Shown piece by piece: positions 26,890-37,735 of a stretch of 64,000 nt of DNA. Positions within the stretch are counted from its first letter, which is position 1, and each line of letters starts with the position of its first letter. Origin of the DNA: Variovorax sp. (lineage in GTDB: Bacteria; Pseudomonadota; Gammaproteobacteria; Burkholderiales; Burkholderiaceae_C); the NCBI GenBank assembly GCA_017744935.1, contig JAGIAI010000014.1, forward strand, positions 27,937 through 91,936, in the 5' to 3' direction. The position numbers were made by a program, and so were the translations under genes. The notes under the pieces are model-generated. The model did not search any database. It worked only from the letters and a program-made list of their open reading frames with translations, and was not told the DNA's origin.

Positions 26890-27941
26890 CGCACAAACTC
26901 CCCACGTGCCGGACGCTGCACAAGCTGGCGAAGGCTCGCGCGGAACTCGGCCGATTGCAGCAGCATGACGACGAAGACCACTGCCGCCTTCACCACCAGG
27001 TTGATCTCGGGCGGCACGCCGAGCGAATAGATGCCGTAGGTCAGCGTCTGGATGATGAGCGCGCCGATCACGCTCCCCACGAGGCTGAAGCGCCCACCGG
27101 TCAGCGCCGTGCCACCGAGCGTGACCGCGAGGATGGCATCGAGCTCCAGCAGCTGCCCGGCGTTGTTGCCATCGGCGCTCTTCACGTTGGAACTGATGAG
27201 CAAGCCCGCCACACCCGCGCAGAAGCCGCAGAACATGTAGGCGCCGACAATGATGCGCCGCGCCCGCACGCCCGCCACGCGTGCCGCGCTCGGGTTGATG
27301 CCGACCGACTGGACGAAGAGCCCCAGCGCGCTGTGCACGATCGCGAAGTACACCAGCGCAAACACCAGCGCCGCGACATAGACAGAGAACGGCAGTCCGA
27401 AGAGATAGCCATTGCCGATGAAGAAGAACGGCTTGTAGTAGATCGTGATGATCTGGCCGCCGGTGATGAGTTGTGCGATGCCGCGCCCCGCCACCATCAG
27501 GATCAGCGTTGCGATGATCGGCTGCATGCCGACGCGCGCCACCAGCAGGCCGTTCCATAGCCCGCAGATCGCCGCGACCGCAAGTGCCGCGACGATCGCG
27601 ATCCACATCGGGAAGCGGCTCACCTCGGCAGCAGTGCCGTTGTTGACCACCAGCGAGCCGCCGATCATCCATGCGGCCAGTGCCCCGGCAATCGCGACCA
27701 CCGCGCCCACGGAGATGTCGATGCCGCGCGTAGCGATCACCAGCGTCATGCCGAGCGACACCAGCACCAGCGGCGAGGCGCGGTTGAGGATGTCGATCAG
27801 GCTCCCGTAGAGATGCCCGTCGCGCACCTCGATGTGCAGGAAGCTCGGGTTGAACGCCGCGTTGATCACCAGCAGGATCAGCAGCGTGATGACCGGCCAC
27901 GCGAGCCTATGGCGAAAGAAGCCTGCGATGCGTTCGGTCAT
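26886..27941 (-). CDS. ytfT: Sugar ABC transporter permease, YtfT-like
   Basis: This 351-residue permease of the same family as YjfF resembles YtfT. It has about nine membrane helices. Its GIDISVGAV motif (about 73-81) and the coupling-loop region SVGINPSAARVAGV match the family. The ATG overlaps the end of the YtfR-like ATPase gene by 4 bp and the stop overlaps the yjfF-like gene by 4 bp, a fully coupled R-T-F order as in the Escherichia coli galactofuranose operon. The two permeases presumably form a heterodimer. Confidence 0.88.
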   Translation of the reverse strand: MTERIAGFFRHRLAWPVITLLILLVINAAFNPSFLHIEVRDGHLYGSLIDILNRASPLVLVSLGMTLVIATRGIDISVGAVVAIAGALAAWMIGGSLVVNNGTAAEVSRFPMWIAIVAALAVAAICGLWNGLLVARVGMQPIIATLILMVAGRGIAQLITGGQIITIYYKPFFFIGNGYLFGLPFSVYVAALVFALVYFAIVHSALGLFVQSVGINPSAARVAGVRARRIIVGAYMFCGFCAGVAGLLISSNVKSADGNNAGQLLELDAILAVTLGGTALTGGRFSLVGSVIGALIIQTLTYGIYSLGVPPEINLVVKAAVVFVVMLLQSAEFRASLRQLVQRPARGEFVR

Positions 27942-29458
27942 GCTTCCGCCGCGATCAGGTCGTAGACCGCGTCCTCATTGGTTCCTGCGGGGAGCTCACC
28001 TACCTTGCGCCGCTCTCTAAGCACCACGATGCGATGCGACACACGCACCACCTCGTTCATTTCCGACGAAATGAAGATCACCGACATGCCGCCGCGTGCG
28101 AGGCGCAGGATCTCCTCCATGATTTCCTGCTTGGCCGCAACGTCGATGCCGCGCGTCGGCTCATCGAGGATCAGCAGCCGCGGCTCGATCGCGAGCCAGC
28201 GCGCCAGCAGGGCCTTCTGCTGGTTGCCGCCGGAGAGCAACCCGATCGGCGTGTCCACGCTTGCCGTCTTGATACCCAGCGCCTTGACGAAGCGCTCCGC
28301 CAGGGCGGTCTGCTCGGCTCGGTTCAGCGTGTTGCGCACGCCGCGCCGGGCCTGCAACGCCAGCGCGATGTTCTCGCGCAACGAAAGATCGGCCACGATG
28401 CCGTCGGTCTTGCGCTCCTCAGGGCAGAGTGCGAGGCCATGCCGCACTGCATCGGCCGGACTGCCAAGATTCACCGCCACGCCATCGATTCGCAATGCGC
28501 CGGCATCGGGTGTGGCAAGGCCAAAGAGAAGGCGTGCGAGTTCGGTCCGGCCCGATCCGAGCAACCCGGCGAGTCCGACGATTTCGCCCTTGCGCACGCG
28601 CAGGTCGACGGGCTGCAACTGCCCGCGTTGCCCCAGGCCTTCGGCCTCCAGCACAGGGCCTGCCGATTCATCGATGGCAGGCAGTTGCGCCGGGCCACTT
28701 GCCTGCGCTGCCAGTTCACGCCCGACCATCGCCGAGATCAGCGCCTGCGGGCCCAGCTCGGACGTCGGCCATTCGCCGACCCATGCGCCATTGCGCAGCA
28801 CCGTGATGCGATCGGACACTGCATAGACCTGATTGAGAAAGTGCGTGACGAACAGGATTGCCATGCCCTCGCTGCGCAAACGCCGAAGCACCGCGAAGAG
28901 GCTTTGCACCTCGTCATCGTCCAGGCTCGACGTCGGCTCGTCGAGGATCAGCACCTTCGACGACAGCCCCAGCGCGCGTGCGATCGCGACCATCTGCTGC
29001 ACCGCGACCGAGTAGCTCGACAGCAGCCGCGACACGTCGATGTCCACGTCCAGCCGCGCGAGCAGCGTACGCGCCTCGCGGTTCACCGCCGCCCAGTTGA
29101 TGCGAAGGCCGCGGCGTGGATAGCGACCCGCCAGGATGTTCTCTGCCACCGACAGGTTGGGGCAAAGGTTCACTTCCTGGTAGACGGTGCTGATGCCCAT
29201 CTTCTGCGCCTCGATGGGCGAAGCCGGCCGGATCGGCTGGCCCGACAGCACCATCTCACCGCTGTCGGCCGCATACACGCCCGTGAGCACCTTGATGAGC
29301 GTGGACTTGCCCGCGCCGTTCTGCCCAAGCAGCGCGTGGATCTCGCCCGCCCGCAGGCGCAGCGACACGCCGCGCAGCGCCGGCACGCCGCTGAACTGCT
29401 TGTCGATGCCCGTGAGCTGGAGCACCGGCGCGTCGCTGGATGCGGTGGTGCCGGTCAT
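27938..29458 (-). CDS. ytfR: Sugar ABC transporter ATP-binding protein, YtfR-like
   Basis: This 506-residue tandem ATPase energises the YtfT/YjfF-like permeases. The first domain has Walker A GQNGAGKST (about 45-53) and Walker B VLILDEPTSSLDDDE. The second domain has the degenerate Walker A GLLGSGRTE typical of sugar importers, then [15 protein letters not shown] and [13 protein letters not shown]. Its ATG overlaps the mmsB-like stop by 4 bp, so translation passes from one transporter's permease directly to another's ATPase. Substrate specificity cannot be read from the ATPase. Confidence 0.9.
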   Translation of the reverse strand: MTGTTASSDAPVLQLTGIDKQFSGVPALRGVSLRLRAGEIHALLGQNGAGKSTLIKVLTGVYAADSGEMVLSGQPIRPASPIEAQKMGISTVYQEVNLCPNLSVAENILAGRYPRRGLRINWAAVNREARTLLARLDVDIDVSRLLSSYSVAVQQMVAIARALGLSSKVLILDEPTSSLDDDEVQSLFAVLRRLRSEGMAILFVTHFLNQVYAVSDRITVLRNGAWVGEWPTSELGPQALISAMVGRELAAQASGPAQLPAIDESAGPVLEAEGLGQRGQLQPVDLRVRKGEIVGLAGLLGSGRTELARLLFGLATPDAGALRIDGVAVNLGSPADAVRHGLALCPEERKTDGIVADLSLRENIALALQARRGVRNTLNRAEQTALAERFVKALGIKTASVDTPIGLLSGGNQQKALLARWLAIEPRLLILDEPTRGIDVAAKQEIMEEILRLARGGMSVIFISSEMNEVVRVSHRIVVLRERRKVGELPAGTNEDAVYDLIAAEA

Positions 29459-30667
29459 TTGTTCTTGTTGTAGACGTCGATAAACACCGCGGCGAGCAGC
29501 ACCAGTCCCTTGATGACCTGCTGGTAGTCGATGCCGATACCGAGGATCGACATGCCGTTGTTCATCACACCCATGATGAAGGCGCCGATCACCGCGCCCA
29601 TGACCTTGCCCACGCCGCCCGACGCCGACGCGCCGCCGATGAAGCAGGCCGCGATCACGTCGAGCTCGAAGCCCAGCCCAGCCTTCGGCGTCGCGGTGTT
29701 GAGCCGCGCCGCGAACACCAGCCCTGCCAGCGCCGCAAGCACGCCCATGTTGACGAAGGTGAGAAACGCCAGCCGCTGCGTCTTGATGCCCGACAGCCGC
29801 GCCGCCTTCTCGTTGCCACCCAGCGCATAGATGCGGCGGCCGATGGTGGTGCGATTGGTCACGAAGTCGTAGGCGACGATCAGCACCGCCATCACGATCA
29901 GCACATTGGGCAGGCCCTTGTAGGTGGCGAGCAGGTAACTCAGCAGCAGGATCGCGCCCGCGAAGAACAGGTTCTTGATGAGGAAGAAGCCGTAGGGCTC
30001 CTGCGCCATGCCGTGCTCCGCGAGCCGTGCACGGCCGCGCATCTTGAAGAACACCAGCGCAGCGGCGGCCAGCGCGCCCAGAAGCAGCGACGTGGTGCGC
30101 AGGCTCTCGCCGCCGATCACGTCAGGCACGAAGCCCGAGCTGAGCTTCTGGAAAGCCTCGGGGAACGGCCCGACGGACTGCCCCGCGAGCAGCGCCAGCG
30201 TGAGCCCCTTGAACACCAGCATGCCGGCCAGCGTGACGATGAACGACGGAATCCTGAAGAAGGCCACGAACCAGCCCTGCGCCGCGCCGATCGCGCCGCC
30301 TGCGATGAGGCACACGATGAAGGTCGGCACGAAATGCCAGTCGTACTCCACCATCAGCACCGCAGCGAGCGCGCCGATGAAGCCGCACACCGAGCCAACC
30401 GAGAGATCGATATGCCCTGCGACGATCACCAGCAGCATGCCCAGCGCCATGATGACGATGTAGCTGTTCTGCAGCACGAGGTTGGTGAGGTTCAGCGGCC
30501 GCATCAGTGTGCCGTCCGTCAGCACCTGGAACAGCACCATGATCGCGATCAGCGACAGCAGCATGCCGTAGTCGCGCAGGTTGTTCTTGATGAAGCCTGC
30601 GTGCTCCGCAGCAGCAGTGCTGCTGGGCGGCGGTGTGATGGGGGTGGCCGGCTTGACGGCTTCGACT

Positions 30668-30678
<11 letters not shown>
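29455..30678 (-). CDS. mmsB: Multiple-monosaccharide ABC transporter permease MmsB/GguB
   Basis: This 407-residue permease of the XylH/GguB type works with ChvE and MmsA to import several monosaccharides. I chose the ATG at 30678 because GGGAG lies 8 bases upstream; an ATG at 30699 would add seven residues. A Pro-rich cytoplasmic N-terminus leads into about ten to eleven helices. Motifs are [13 protein letters not shown] and [14 protein letters not shown]. The extra internal loop ([14 protein letters not shown]) distinguishes it from the shorter Ytf-type permeases. It overlaps mmsA by 11 bp and ytfR by 4 bp. Confidence 0.9.
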
Positions 30679-32212
<1,534 letters not shown>

Positions 32213-32229
32213 CCTGTCTCCTTCGAACC

Positions 32230-32270
32230 TGCGGGGCCGTCGGCCCTTCGCCGAACGGTGCGGCCCCGCA
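32230..32270 (-). other. Nested stem-loop in the chvE-mmsA gap
   Basis: TGCGGGGCCG (32230-32239) and CGGCCCCGCA (32261-32270) form a perfect 10-bp outer stem. Inside, TCGGC and GCCGA pair around a CCTTC loop. On the transcribed minus strand no T-run follows, so this is more likely an mRNA-stabilising or attenuating structure that raises binding-protein output over ATPase than a full terminator. Confidence 0.6.
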
Positions 32271-32285
32271 TCGCTTTCGCGGCTG

Positions 32286-33359
32286 CTACTTGATCTGGCT
32301 TTCCTTGTAGTAGCCGCTGTCGACCAGCGTCTGCTTCCAGTTCGTCGCGTCGACGCTCACAGGCTTCAGCAGATACGAAGGCACGACCTTCACGCCGTTG
32401 TTGTAGGTCTTGGTGTCATTTACCTCCGGCGGTTTGCCGGCCATCATCGCGTCGACCATGTTGACCGTCACCTTCGCGAGTTCGCGCGTGTCCTTGAACA
32501 CCGTGGAAGTCTGTTCCTTCTTGAGGATCGACTTGACCGAAGGGACTTCCGCGTCCTGCCCGGTCACCACCGGCATCGGCTGCTGCGGCGTACCGTAGCC
32601 AACGCCCTTGAGCGAGGAGATGATGCCGATCGACAGCCCGTCGTACGGCGACAGCACTGCGTCCACGCGGTCCTTCGTGTAGTAGGCCGACAGCAGGTTG
32701 TCCATGCGCGCCTGCGCGACGGCACCGTCCCAGCGCAGCGTCGAGACCTTGTCCATGCCCAGCTGCTTGCTGCGCACCACCAGCTTGCCGCTGTCGATAT
32801 AGGGCTTGAGCACCGACATCGCGCCGTTGTAGAAGAAGAACGCGTTGTTGTCATCCGGCGAACCGCCGAAGAGCTCGATGTTGTACGGCCCCTTGCCCTC
32901 CTTGAGCTTCAGCGCCTGCTCGATGTACTGCGCCTGCAGCACCCCGACCTGGAAGTTGTCGAAGGTCGCGTAGTAGTCGACGTTCTTCGACCCGCGGATC
33001 AGCCGGTCATACGCGATGACCTTGATCCCCTTGTCGGCGGCCTTCTGGAGCACATCCGACAGCGTCGTACCGTCGATCGCCGCGATCACCAGCACCTTCG
33101 GCCCCTTCGTCACCATGTTCTCGATCTGCGCGAGCTGGTTCGGAATGTCGTCCTCGGCATATTGCAGATCGGTCTTGTACCCCTTCTCGTTGAAGTACTT
33201 GACCATGTTCCCCCCATCCGCGATCCACCGCGCCGACGACTTCGTCGGCATCGAGATCGCCACCAGCCCCTTGTCCTGCGCATAGGCCACAGGCCCAAGC
33301 CCCAACACCACAACGGCCGCCACACCGCTCAACAAGGCTTTCAAAAATTGTCTTTTCAT
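32286..33359 (-). CDS. chvE: Multiple-monosaccharide-binding protein ChvE
   Basis: ChvE is the periplasmic sugar-binding protein for the MmsAB importer. The ATG at 33359 has a strong AGAGGAGA site, and the 357-residue product starts with a signal peptide ([19 protein letters not shown]..., cleavage near AYAQ-DK). The mature region begins [17 protein letters not shown], typical of the ChvE/xylose-binding type I fold, and includes [16 protein letters not shown]. In plant-associated relatives ChvE handles arabinose, galactose, xylose and glucose. Placed with arabonate-pathway genes, arabinose or related pentoses/galactose are likely substrates. Confidence 0.92.
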   Translation of the reverse strand: MKRQFLKALLSGVAAVVVLGLGPVAYAQDKGLVAISMPTKSSARWIADGGNMVKYFNEKGYKTDLQYAEDDIPNQLAQIENMVTKGPKVLVIAAIDGTTLSDVLQKAADKGIKVIAYDRLIRGSKNVDYYATFDNFQVGVLQAQYIEQALKLKEGKGPYNIELFGGSPDDNNAFFFYNGAMSVLKPYIDSGKLVVRSKQLGMDKVSTLRWDGAVAQARMDNLLSAYYTKDRVDAVLSPYDGLSIGIISSLKGVGYGTPQQPMPVVTGQDAEVPSVKSILKKEQTSTVFKDTRELAKVTVNMVDAMMAGKPPEVNDTKTYNNGVKVVPSYLLKPVSVDATNWKQTLVDSGYYKESQIK

Positions 33360-33389
33360 AGAGATCTCCTCTGAGTAAACGTGCCAATT

Positions 33390-33505
33390 GCGGCAGCGAA
33401 GCGAGCCGCTCCTTCGGAGGCTCCCGCGGAACCGGCTCGGCCGGGCCGCTGGGAGCGCCCCCTGAAAGGGGGTGGAGAGCGACACGAAGTGCGCGAGCCT
33501 GGGGT
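33390..33505. repeat. GC-rich multi-hairpin intergenic element, possible interspersed repeat
   Basis: The 148-bp gap between the ytfQ-like stop and the chvE start carries several small hairpins, including CTCC/GGAG, a GGC/GCC-rich segment, and CCCCC-TGAAA-GGGGG at 33458-33472. Its wording resembles short GC-rich repeats I associate with Variovorax intergenic regions. That memory is unverified and only one copy is in this window. Confidence 0.4.
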
Positions 33506-33507
33506 GC

Positions 33508-34473
33508 TCAATATTTCCTATTCGGGAATTCGGCCTTTGCTACTTCCATCGGGAAAATCCCTTCCTTCGTCAGGATGCGCTTCGGCAGCGTCTTGCCGGC
33601 CTTGATGTCCTTGACCGCGCTCATCAGTTGCGGGCCAAGCAGCGGGCTGCACTCGACCGACACATTGAGCTTGCCGGCCATCATGGCTTCGAAGGCACCC
33701 TTCACGCCGTCGATCGAAATGATCACGATGTCCTGCGCCGGCTTCAGCCCCGCCTCCTCGATAGCCTGGATGGCGCCGATCGCCATGTCGTCGTTGTGCG
33801 CGTACAGCACATTGATGTTCTTGCCCTCGGCCTTGAGGAAGGCTTCCATCACTTCCTTGCCTTTGGCGCGCGTGAAGTCGCCGGTCTGCGAGCGGATGAT
33901 CTTGTACTTCGGATCGGCCTTGATGATCTCCTCGAAGCCCTTCTTGCGATCGATCGCCGGTGCCGAGCCCACCGTCCCCTGCAGCTCGACGATGTTCACC
34001 GGCCCCTTGTTGTCCTTCATCTTTTCGACCAGCCAGCGGCCGGCCTTGCGGCCTTCCTCGACGAAGTCCGAGCCCATGAAGGTCACGTAGAGCGTGTCGT
34101 CCTTGCTGTCGACCGCGCGGTCCGTCAGAACCACCGGGATGTTGGCGGCCTTGGCTTCCTTCAGCACGGTGTCCCAGCCGGACTGGACCACCGGCGAGAA
34201 GGCGATCACGTCCACCTTCTGCGCGATGTACGAACGGATGGCCTTGATCTGGTTCTCCTGCTTCTGCTGCGCATCGGAGAACTTGAGATCGATGTCTGAC
34301 TCCTTCGCTGCCGACTTGATCGACTCGGTGTTGGCGGTGCGCCATTCGCTTTCCGCGCCCACCTGGGCGAAGCCCAGCACGATCTTCTTCTGCGCGAACG
34401 CCGTGACAGGCAGCAGCGAAGAAAGCGACGCGCTGGCAAGAGCGATGTTGAGCGTGCGACGGTTCAGTTTCAT
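33508..34473 (-). CDS. ytfQ: Sugar ABC transporter substrate-binding protein, YtfQ-like
   Basis: This 321-residue periplasmic binding protein has a signal peptide (cleavage near AFAQ-KK). The mature start [20 protein letters not shown] matches YtfQ, the galactofuranose-binding protein. [24 protein letters not shown] and [19 protein letters not shown] are the hinge and ligand-side segments. The gene is separated from its likely ytfRT-yjfF partners by chvE-mmsA-mmsB, an interleaved order. It follows the semialdehyde dehydrogenase gene by 61 bp. Binding of furanose arabinose or galactose is inferred from family and context. Confidence 0.9.
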   Translation of the reverse strand: MKLNRRTLNIALASASLSSLLPVTAFAQKKIVLGFAQVGAESEWRTANTESIKSAAKESDIDLKFSDAQQKQENQIKAIRSYIAQKVDVIAFSPVVQSGWDTVLKEAKAANIPVVLTDRAVDSKDDTLYVTFMGSDFVEEGRKAGRWLVEKMKDNKGPVNIVELQGTVGSAPAIDRKKGFEEIIKADPKYKIIRSQTGDFTRAKGKEVMEAFLKAEGKNINVLYAHNDDMAIGAIQAIEEAGLKPAQDIVIISIDGVKGAFEAMMAGKLNVSVECSPLLGPQLMSAVKDIKAGKTLPKRILTKEGIFPMEVAKAEFPNRKY

Positions 34474-34534
34474 GTTGTCTCCTGGTTGACGTGGTGGTGA
34501 AAGAAATCTTCGGTGTTGTTGTTATCTCGATCAA

Positions 34535-35986
34535 TCAGGCCAGCACGTAGCCGGTCTTGACGGTGGTATAGAACTCAGCCGCGTACCGGCCCTGCTCGCG
34601 CGGCCCATAGCTGGAGGCCTTCCGACCACCGAAAGGAACGTGGTAGTCGACGCCCGCGGTCGGCAGGTTGACCATGGTCATGCCGACGCGCGCATGGCGC
34701 TTGAAATGCGAAGCGCGCGAGAGCGAGGTCGTGCAGATGCCCGCGCACAGGCCGAAGGGCGTGTCGTTGGCCAGCGCGAGCGCATGCTCGTAATCGTCCG
34801 CCCGCAGCACGCAGGCGACCGGGCCGAAGATCTCCTCTCGCGCAACGCGGTGCTCCGGCTTTGCAAGAAAGAGCGCCGGGCTCATGAAATAGCCTTCGCT
34901 CGCCCGCTGCAACCGCTCGCCACCCCAGAGGTGCTCGGCGCCCTCTTCGATCGCGTTCGTGACCGCGGCGAGGTTCTGGTCGAGCTGCGCGGCATCGACC
35001 ACCGGGCCGATGTCGACGCCACGCTCCAGCGCATGGCCCACCTTGAGCGCAGCGAGCCGATGGCGCAGCCGCACCACGAAGGCGTCGTGCACCGACGCCT
35101 CGACGATCAGGCGACTCGATGCGGTGCAGCGCTGGCCGGTCGAGAAGTACGCGCCCTGCACCGCGCAGTCGACGGCGCGGTCGAGATCGGCATCCGCGAG
35201 CACCACCAGCGGGTTCTTGCCGCCCATCTCGAGCTGCACCTTCGCGCGCCGCTTGGCGGCCGCCTGCAGGATGTGCTCGCCCGTCGGCACCGAGCCAGTG
35301 AAGCTGATCGCATCGACCAGCGGATGGTCGACGATCGCCTGCCCCACTTCGCGGCCGCTGCCCATCACGAGATTGAAGGTGCCGGCCGGCAGCGCGGCAC
35401 GGCTGATGATCTCGGCCAGCGCCCACCCGCAAGCCGGCACCAGCTCGGCCGGCTTGAAGACGACGCTGTTGCCGTAGGCCAGCGCGGGCGCGATCTTCCA
35501 TGCGGGAATCGCGAACGGGAAGTTCCACGGCGCGATGAGCCCGACCACACCGACCGGCTCGCGTGTGATGTCGACCTGCACATCGGGACGTACCGAAGCA
35601 AGCATCTCGCCGCCTGTCCGCAATGCCTCGCCGGCGAAGAACTTGAAGATGTGTCCCGCGCGCGCCGCCTCGCCGACGGCTTCGGGCAAGGTCTTGCCCT
35701 CTTCACGCGCCAGCAGCATGCCCAGCTCTTCGCGGCGCGCGAGGATCTCGCTGCCGATCTGGTCGAGCACATCGGCGCGCCGCTGCGGCGTGGTGTGGCT
35801 CCAGTGCGGAAAGGCATCGGCCGCCGCACGGATCGCGAGGTTGGTCTGGTTGCGATCCGCACGCGCATATTCGGCGACCACTTCCCGGGTGTCGGAGGGG
35901 TTCCGGCTGATCCCGGTGGTCACGCCCGTCTCCCACCGGCCGTTGATCAACTGCCGTGTGCGTTGCTGGAGTTCGTTGCGTTTCAA
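34535..35986 (-). CDS. 2-ketoglutarate semialdehyde dehydrogenase (aldehyde dehydrogenase family)
   Basis: This 483-residue NAD(P)-dependent aldehyde dehydrogenase probably oxidises 2-ketoglutarate semialdehyde to 2-ketoglutarate, the last step of the non-phosphorylative arabinose route. Catalytic Cys is C287 (GQRCTASSR), the general base is E253 (LEMGGKNP), and N-terminal Asn is in PWNFPFAIP. The frame begins at a TTG at 35986 with no clear ribosome site; no nearer ATG exists, so the start is uncertain. It is the first gene of the minus-strand sugar operon, divergent from the LysR-type regulator. The specific substrate is inferred from the neighbouring dehydratases. Confidence 0.85.
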   Translation of the reverse strand: MKRNELQQRTRQLINGRWETGVTTGISRNPSDTREVVAEYARADRNQTNLAIRAAADAFPHWSHTTPQRRADVLDQIGSEILARREELGMLLAREEGKTLPEAVGEAARAGHIFKFFAGEALRTGGEMLASVRPDVQVDITREPVGVVGLIAPWNFPFAIPAWKIAPALAYGNSVVFKPAELVPACGWALAEIISRAALPAGTFNLVMGSGREVGQAIVDHPLVDAISFTGSVPTGEHILQAAAKRRAKVQLEMGGKNPLVVLADADLDRAVDCAVQGAYFSTGQRCTASSRLIVEASVHDAFVVRLRHRLAALKVGHALERGVDIGPVVDAAQLDQNLAAVTNAIEEGAEHLWGGERLQRASEGYFMSPALFLAKPEHRVAREEIFGPVACVLRADDYEHALALANDTPFGLCAGICTTSLSRASHFKRHARVGMTMVNLPTAGVDYHVPFGGRKASSYGPREQGRYAAEFYTTVKTGYVLA

Positions 35987-36012
35987 GGTGGGGCGAGTCT
36001 AGGAATCGCCCC

Positions 36013-36050
36013 GATATCTTTCCAATCAATATTTGGATGGAATCGATATC
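36013..36050. promoter_or_regulatory. Candidate LysR-type operator in the divergent sugar promoter
   Basis: TCCAA (36021-36025) and TTGGA (36033-36037) form an inverted repeat with a 7-base spacer. The hexamer GATATC flanks it on both sides (36013-36018 and 36045-36050). It lies in the 88-bp gap between the dehydrogenase start and the LysR gene start, where such a regulator would bind. The stretch is AT-rich compared with its surroundings. Confidence 0.55.
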
Positions 36051-36074
36051 AGAACCGGCATCCAGGTAAACCCC

Positions 36075-37031
36075 ATGACCAACTACACGCACTGGTTCAT
36101 CCGTGCGCGCCTCAAGACCCGGCAGCTTTTGCTGCTGGTCGCGCTCGCGGAAGAAGGCAACATCCACCGTGCCGCGCAGGTGCTCAACATGACCCAGCCA
36201 GCGGCGTCGAAGCTGCTGAAGGACCTGGAGGACGTGCTCCAGGTGCCGCTCTTCGAGCGGCTGCCGCGCGGCATGTGCCCGACCTGGTACGGCGAGACGA
36301 TGATCCGCCACGCCCGCATCGCGCTCGCGAGCCTCAATCAGGCGCACGACGAACTGATGGCGCTCAAGGCGGGCGGCGCGGGGCAGGTCAACATCGGCGC
36401 GATCACGGCGCCGGGTCTGGTGCTTCTGCCGCCAGCGGTGGCAGCCGTGAAGCGCGAACACCCCAACCTGCGCGTGTCGCTGGACATCGAGACCAGCCCG
36501 GTGCTGCTCGAAAGGCTGGAGCAGGGCAAGCTCGACCTGCTGGTCGCGCGCCTCTTCGCGGAGCACGACAAGACGAACCTGCGCTACGAGGCGCTCACTG
36601 AAGAGCCGGTCTGCGCGCTGGTGCGCCCGGGCCACCCGTTGTTGCAGATGACCGGCCTGGGGCTGCGAGACCTCGTATCCGCCGGCTGGATCGTGCCGCC
36701 CGCCGGCAGTGTGCTGCGGCACCGCTTCGACCTGATGTTCCAGGAGGAAGGGCTCGCACCGCCGATCAATGTGATCGAGACTGCGGCGCTGCTCTTCATC
36801 ACGCGCATGCTGCAGCAGAGCGACATGGTGGCGGTGCTGGCATCCGATGTGGCGCGCTACTACGCGGCGCACGGCATCGTCGCGCTGCTGCCGGTGGACA
36901 TGCCTTGCCACATGGACGCCTTCGGCATCATCACCCGTACCGACCGGCTGCTCTCACCTGCGGCCAAGGTGATGATGAAGGCGTTGAAGGCCGAGAGCTT
37001 TGCCGCCTATGGCAAGCGGCTGGACGACTAA
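36075..37031 (+). CDS. LysR-type regulator of the sugar operon (GbpR-like)
   Basis: This 318-residue LysR-family regulator has an N-terminal winged HTH (about 15-75, LLLVALAEEGNIHRAAQVLN and MTQPAASKLLKDLE) and a C-terminal effector-binding domain. The ATG at 36075 (MTNYTHWFIRARLKTRQL) matches the GbpR/galactose-regulator style start; an earlier frame start at 36033 would extend into the operator. It is divergent from the sugar operon and close to chvE, as gbpR is in plant-associated bacteria, and most likely responds to arabinose, galactose or a pathway intermediate. That specificity is inference. Confidence 0.85.
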   Translation: MTNYTHWFIRARLKTRQLLLLVALAEEGNIHRAAQVLNMTQPAASKLLKDLEDVLQVPLFERLPRGMCPTWYGETMIRHARIALASLNQAHDELMALKAGGAGQVNIGAITAPGLVLLPPAVAAVKREHPNLRVSLDIETSPVLLERLEQGKLDLLVARLFAEHDKTNLRYEALTEEPVCALVRPGHPLLQMTGLGLRDLVSAGWIVPPAGSVLRHRFDLMFQEEGLAPPINVIETAALLFITRMLQQSDMVAVLASDVARYYAAHGIVALLPVDMPCHMDAFGIITRTDRLLSPAAKVMMKALKAESFAAYGKRLDD

Positions 37032-37133
37032 GACGATTCTCTAGCGCTTCAAAGCCCCGGGCCGCACGGGCCGGTGGCAGCATCCACGGACTGCCGATGC
37101 GCCTTCGACATCGGCGAACCAGGGAGGACTGCT

Positions 37134-37205
37134 ATGGGGCGTTTTGTCGATCGTCGGCTGGCGATTGTGTGTTCGGGCAACGGGGCCAAGGGGGGTGGGC
37201 AATGA
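37134..37205 (+). CDS. 23-codon leader ORF coupled to the first lipoprotein gene
   Basis: An ATG at 37134 with a strong AGGGAGGA ribosome site opens a 23-residue frame (MGRFVDRRLAIVCSGNGAKG, then GGQ). Its TGA at 37203-37205 overlaps the lipoprotein ATG at 37202 in an exact ATGA junction. The peptide has no recognised domain. The arrangement suggests a leader whose translation controls or feeds that of the lipoprotein. It may be a remnant of a larger gene cut by the island's insertion. Confidence 0.5.
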   Translation: MGRFVDRRLAIVCSGNGAKGGGQ

Positions 37206-37735
37206 GACTGCTTGCGTTCCTGCTTCGGGTCTGGCTGGTGAGCCTGATTTCTTTGGCGCTTGCTGGGTGTGCGGGTGTGACCTCGCCGCAGCCGAAGTTT
37301 GCCTTTCATTCGTTTTCCTACGACGGTTGGGCCGGCTACGACAACTGGGAGGCCACCGCCGACTTGCTCGAATACAGCTATGGCGATCAGTACCGGATGG
37401 TGCGCAGGAAGGTCAAGCCACCGAGAAAGAGGTTGAACCCCCAGTCCGGCGTCGGCGGGTTCATGCCCGTCGGTGAGTTCCTGTACGTGAAGTGGCGTGT
37501 CAAGGCGACGGGAGAGGTCATGGACGACCGGGTCGATCTGCGGCCTCTGCTGCCCAAGGACATGACCAAGCACGGATTGACCTTCGTGATCGATGGCCGG
37601 CAGCTCTATGTCTATCTGGTCACGCCGACACCCAAGGGCGTGAAGGATCCACCGATTCTGAAAACGTACAGGTCGATGTTCTATGTGACCTACGAGATCT
37701 ATCCGACCAACACGCGAGGGCGCATCGACTCATGA
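37202..37735 (+). CDS. Lipoprotein, first of a tandem pair; candidate immunity protein
   Basis: This 177-residue lipoprotein has a signal peptide and lipobox LAGC with A-G after Cys, which favours outer-membrane sorting. The mature domain (about 30-170) shares roughly 80% identity with the next gene over about 139 ungapped residues (about 28 mismatches counted by eye), including LLEYSYGDQYRMVR and GFMPVGEFLYVKWR. I cannot name the family. It overlaps the leader ORF and the second lipoprotein by 4 bp at each end and lies upstream of a lipase-like gene. Periplasm-facing lipoproteins in such positions are often immunity proteins for type VI lipase effectors; this role is inferred. Confidence 0.82.
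   Translation: MRLLAFLLRVWLVSLISLALAGCAGVTSPQPKFAFHSFSYDGWAGYDNWEATADLLEYSYGDQYRMVRRKVKPPRKRLNPQSGVGGFMPVGEFLYVKWRVKATGEVMDDRVDLRPLLPKDMTKHGLTFVIDGRQLYVYLVTPTPKGVKDPPILKTYRSMFYVTYEIYPTNTRGRIDS

Noticed and set aside
37093..37115. GCCGAT/ATCGGC hairpin after the LysR gene as a terminator
   Set aside because: The 11-base loop is large and there is no T-run; it lies just upstream of the leader ORF's ribosome site.
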